Assembly: GCA_046726955.1 (NCBI GenBank)
Contig: JBKPBQ010000205.1
Location: forward strand, 1-11,231
DNA length: 11,231 bases
Source: CAVPGH01 sp046726955
GTDB lineage: Bacteria > Acidobacteriota > Vicinamibacteria > Fen-336
Reading direction: 5' to 3'
Positions 7,901 through 11,231 of this stretch are shown here, piece after piece. The notes under the pieces are model-generated. The model was not told where the DNA came from. It did not search any database and worked only from the letters and a program-made list of their open reading frames with translations. The position numbers and the translations under genes were made by a program. The number at the start of each line of letters is the position of its first letter. Positions within the stretch are counted from its first letter, which is position 1.

Positions 7901-10900
7901 GGTGGGAGGCGTCACCGTCAACCCGGTGCGGGCAAAGGCGGCCGAAGCGGCGCTCGTCGGCCAAGCGCTCGACGAGGGACGCATCGCTGCCGCCGCGTCC
8001 AAGGTCGGGGAGGCGATCAAGGACCCCCTCGGCGATCTCTACGCGTCGAAGGAGTTCCGCACGCACCTCGCGACCGTCCTCGCGAAGCGGGCGCTCCTCC
8101 AGGCGGCGGCCCGCGCCCGGAGCTGATGGGAGCGCGGCCGCTCGTCGCGCGGCTCAGTAGATGCGGAAGACCGTCCGCTCCGTGACCCGGGCCGCGACCG
8201 CCTCGTCCTTCTTCCGCGCGGGCTCGAAGCGCCACAGCGGGAAGCCGCGCATGATGAACTTCTCGTGCCGGTCGTCGAGCGGCGTCGTGACCTTCGCGCG
8301 GTAGAGCCGCCCGTCCGCCCCCGCCACCGCCTCCAGGTCGATCTCGCCCTCGTGCTTGACCTTGCCCGGGTCGGAGTACGCGGGCTCGACCCACAGCAGC
8401 CTCCGGGGCCAGCGCGTGACGTCGCGCGCGACCCGCATCTCGTCCTGCGCGGCGACGGTCGAGCGGTCGGCGACCAGCTTCGGCTCGCCGACACCAGCCG
8501 GGAAGTCGAAGCGGTTGCCGTGCGCGGCCAGCCACGCTTCGGGCGTCGCGAGGACCTGACCCACGGCCCCGCGCACGGCCGCCTCGGAGTCGCCGCCCAG
8601 GCCGCTCACGCGAAGCGTGATCGCCTGGACCGGCTTGCGGCACTTGCTCCGCCACTTCTCGGTCCGCGGTTGGCCCAGGTACTCCAGCAGGAACTGGGCC
8701 GTTCCCTTGTCGAAGGAGGCATCCCTCACGAAGACGGCGACGTCGCAGCTGCCGGACTGCTTGTCCAGCGACTTGCGATCGAGAGACCACTTCTTCTCGT
8801 CGCCGCGGTAGCGCAGGAGCAGGGTCTGGCCGACGTAGGGACGGGCGAGGTCGGGAGGCGGCGCTGGCGCGCCGGGCCGCGGAGCCTGCGAGCTGCGGCA
8901 GGCGGTGAGCGCTGCAGCAACGACCACGAGCGTGCGGAGCTTGAGGGTGGCGGTCATGGACCTGTAGCATAATCGCCCAGCCTCGAGAAAAGGAGCCGCC
9001 ATGCCCCGCGTCGTGCGCGCAGGTCTCATCCAGGCTTCGAACGTGAAGGGCCCCGAGGCGGGCCTTCCCGCGATCAAGAAGGCGATGGTCGACAAGCACA
9101 TGAAGCTCATCGACCAGGCGGGCGCGCAGAAGGTAAAGTTGCTCTGCCTGCAGGAGATCTTCTACGGTCCCTACTTCTGCGCGGAGCAGGAGACGAAGTG
9201 GTACCACCTGACGGAGCGCGTGCCCGAGGGACCGACCGTCTCGCTCATGCAGAAGGCGGCGAAGAAGCACAAGATGGTGATGGTCGTCCCCGTCTACGAG
9301 GAGGACCAGACCGGCGTCTACTACAACACCGCCGCCGTCATCGACGCGGACGGCAAGTACCTGGGCAAGTACCGGAAGACGCACATCCCGCACTGCAAGC
9401 CGGGATTCTGGGAGAAGTTCTACTTCCGTCCGGGCAACCTCGGCTATCCCGTCTTCGAGACCGCCCACGCCAAGGTCGGCGTCTACATCTGCTACGACCG
9501 CCACTTCCCCGAGGGCGCGCGCGCGCTCGGCCTCGCCGGGGCGGAGATCGTCTTCAACCCTTCGGCCACGGTCGCCGGCCTCTCCGAGTATCTGTGGGAG
9601 CTGGAGCAGCCGGCCCACGCGGTCGCCAACGGCTACTTCGTGGGCGCCATCAACCGCGTGGGCTGGGAAGCACCGTGGAAGATGGGCGAGTTCTACGGCA
9701 AGAGCTACTTCTGCGACCCCAAGGGCAAGATCGTGGCCCAGGGTCCGCGCGACAAGGACGCGCTCGTGGTGGCCGACCTCAACCTCGACATGATCGAGGA
9801 GGTCCGCTCCACCTGGCAGTTCTACCGCGACCGGCGCCCGGACGCCTACGGCCCGCTCGTACAACCGTAGTTCCATTCCCGCGATTTGGAGAACATGTCG
9901 ATGATCGAGCGGACGTTCGCGCGCACGGTCCTGGTCCTGTGCTCTCTGGCGTCGTCCCCGGCCGTTCTCGCCCAGTCGCCGGACACGCCGGAGCCCGGCT
10001 CCGTCGAGGCCATCGCCGCCGCGACCACCGAGCCCCGCTTCCTTTCGCCCTGGGTCAGCTACATTCCGCACCACCCGAACGTCCCCTCGCCCACGAAGCA
10101 GCTCGGCCACATCGTGGGGGCGCCGGGCGAGCTCTCGAGCACGACGAAGATCTACGCGTACTACCGCGCGCTCGCCCAGGCCACGCGGCGAGTGCGGGTG
10201 GAAACGATCGGCAAGTCCGAGGAAGGGCGCGAGCTCCTGCTCGTGATCGTGGGCGACGAGAAGAGCCTGGACGACCTCGACCGCATCCGGCAAGCGATGG
10301 CCGACCTCGCCGATCCCCGCCGCACCGACGACAAGAAGGCCGAGGAGCTGATCGGGAGCGTGAAGCCCCTCTACATGCTGCACGGCGGCCTGCACTCCGG
10401 GGAGACGGGCTCGCCGGAGATGCTGATGGAGCTCGCGCACCGCCTGGCCGTCTCCGAGGCGCCGTACGTCCGGGAGATCCGCGACCACCTGATCGTGCTC
10501 ATCAATCCCGTGGCCGAGGCCGACGGGCGCGACCGCATGGTCGAGTGGTTCTACCGTCACCTCAAGGGCAAGACCGAGTACGACAACCTGCCCCCGCTCA
10601 CGCCGCCCTACTGGGGCAAGTACGTGCGGCACGACAACAACCGCGACGGCATCCAGAGGAAGCTCGCCCTCACCCGCGCCACGCAGGACGCGTACCTCAA
10701 GTGGCATCCGCTCGTCGTGCACGACCTCCACGAGTCGGTGCCGCTCCTGTCGATCTGGACGGGCACCGGCCCCTACAGCACCAACCTCGACCCCAGCGTC
10801 TTCAGCGAGTGGCACACGATCGCCTTCCACGAGGTCTCGACGCTCACCGCCATGGGGATGCCCGGGGTCTGGACGTACGGCTTCGGCGAGGGCTTCGCCC

Positions 10901-11231
10901 AGGTCTTCCAGGATTCCGTCGCCATCAACCACAACGGGCTCGCTCGCGGCTACGAGACCTTCGGCAACGCGAGCGCGGAGACGATGGACCGCGTGATCGA
11001 CGGCGAGCGGATCCGCTACACGGGCCGCGCGGTGACGGAGCCCGACTGGTATCGGATGGTGCCGCCGCCAAAGAAAGTGAAGTGGTCACTCCGCAACAAC
11101 ACGAACTACATGGAGACGGCGGTGCTCGCCGCCCTCCAGTACACGGCGCGCAACGGCTCCGAGATGCTGCGGAACTTCTACCGGCGGGGCGCGAACAACG
11201 TGCGCAAGGGGACGACCGAGAAGCCCTACGC

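Overview
This is a GC-rich bacterial window (high GC judged by eye, with strong G/C bias at third codon positions) and it carries ordinary chromosomal genes. The mix of genes suggests an Acidobacteriota-like or similar soil/sediment lineage: lipoproteins with Pro/Thr-rich spacers, a TonB_C-like lipoprotein, a large secreted M14 peptidase and a form II CoxL-type molybdenum hydroxylase. This assignment is inference; there is no rRNA or marker gene. I see no tRNA, rRNA, CRISPR array, insertion sequence or phage gene, and no gap longer than 300 bases without a gene.

Layout. Bases 1-171 (-) hold the start of a lipoprotein whose body lies outside the window. Next come an XRE-cupin regulator (298-867, -) and a divergently transcribed short-chain dehydrogenase (945-1718, +), followed by a terminator-like hairpin. 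An alpha/beta hydrolase of the COG4757 type (1864-2805, +) follows; its nucleophile serine is replaced by glycine.

The centre (2868-8126, +) is a molybdenum hydroxylase locus. It has a CoxG domain fused to a molybdopterin-binding (MocA/MoeA-like) module, then the [2Fe-2S] small subunit, the molybdopterin large subunit with the form II active-site motif AYRGAGR, and the FAD medium subunit. The three subunit genes are separated by only 3 bases each and have complementary roles: hydroxylation at Mo, transfer through two [2Fe-2S] centres, and exit through FAD. The fused protein probably helps mature the enzyme or links it to the membrane. A perfect TTGACA hexamer in the loop of a perfect 8-bp inverted repeat lies just ahead of the subunit genes and looks like their promoter and operator.

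The right part has a lipoprotein with a TonB C-terminal-like domain (8154-8957, -), convergent with the medium subunit gene. Divergent from it is a nitrilase-superfamily amidohydrolase resembling beta-ureidopropionase (9001-9870, +), followed 30 bases later by a secreted M14 zinc carboxypeptidase that runs off the right edge.

The most noteworthy items are the CoxG/molybdopterin-binding fusion, the dyad around the -35 hexamer, the nucleophile-less hydrolase, and the TonB_C-like domain on a lipid-anchored protein. I did not find a convincing wholly new system; the fusion protein is the best candidate for undescribed biology.
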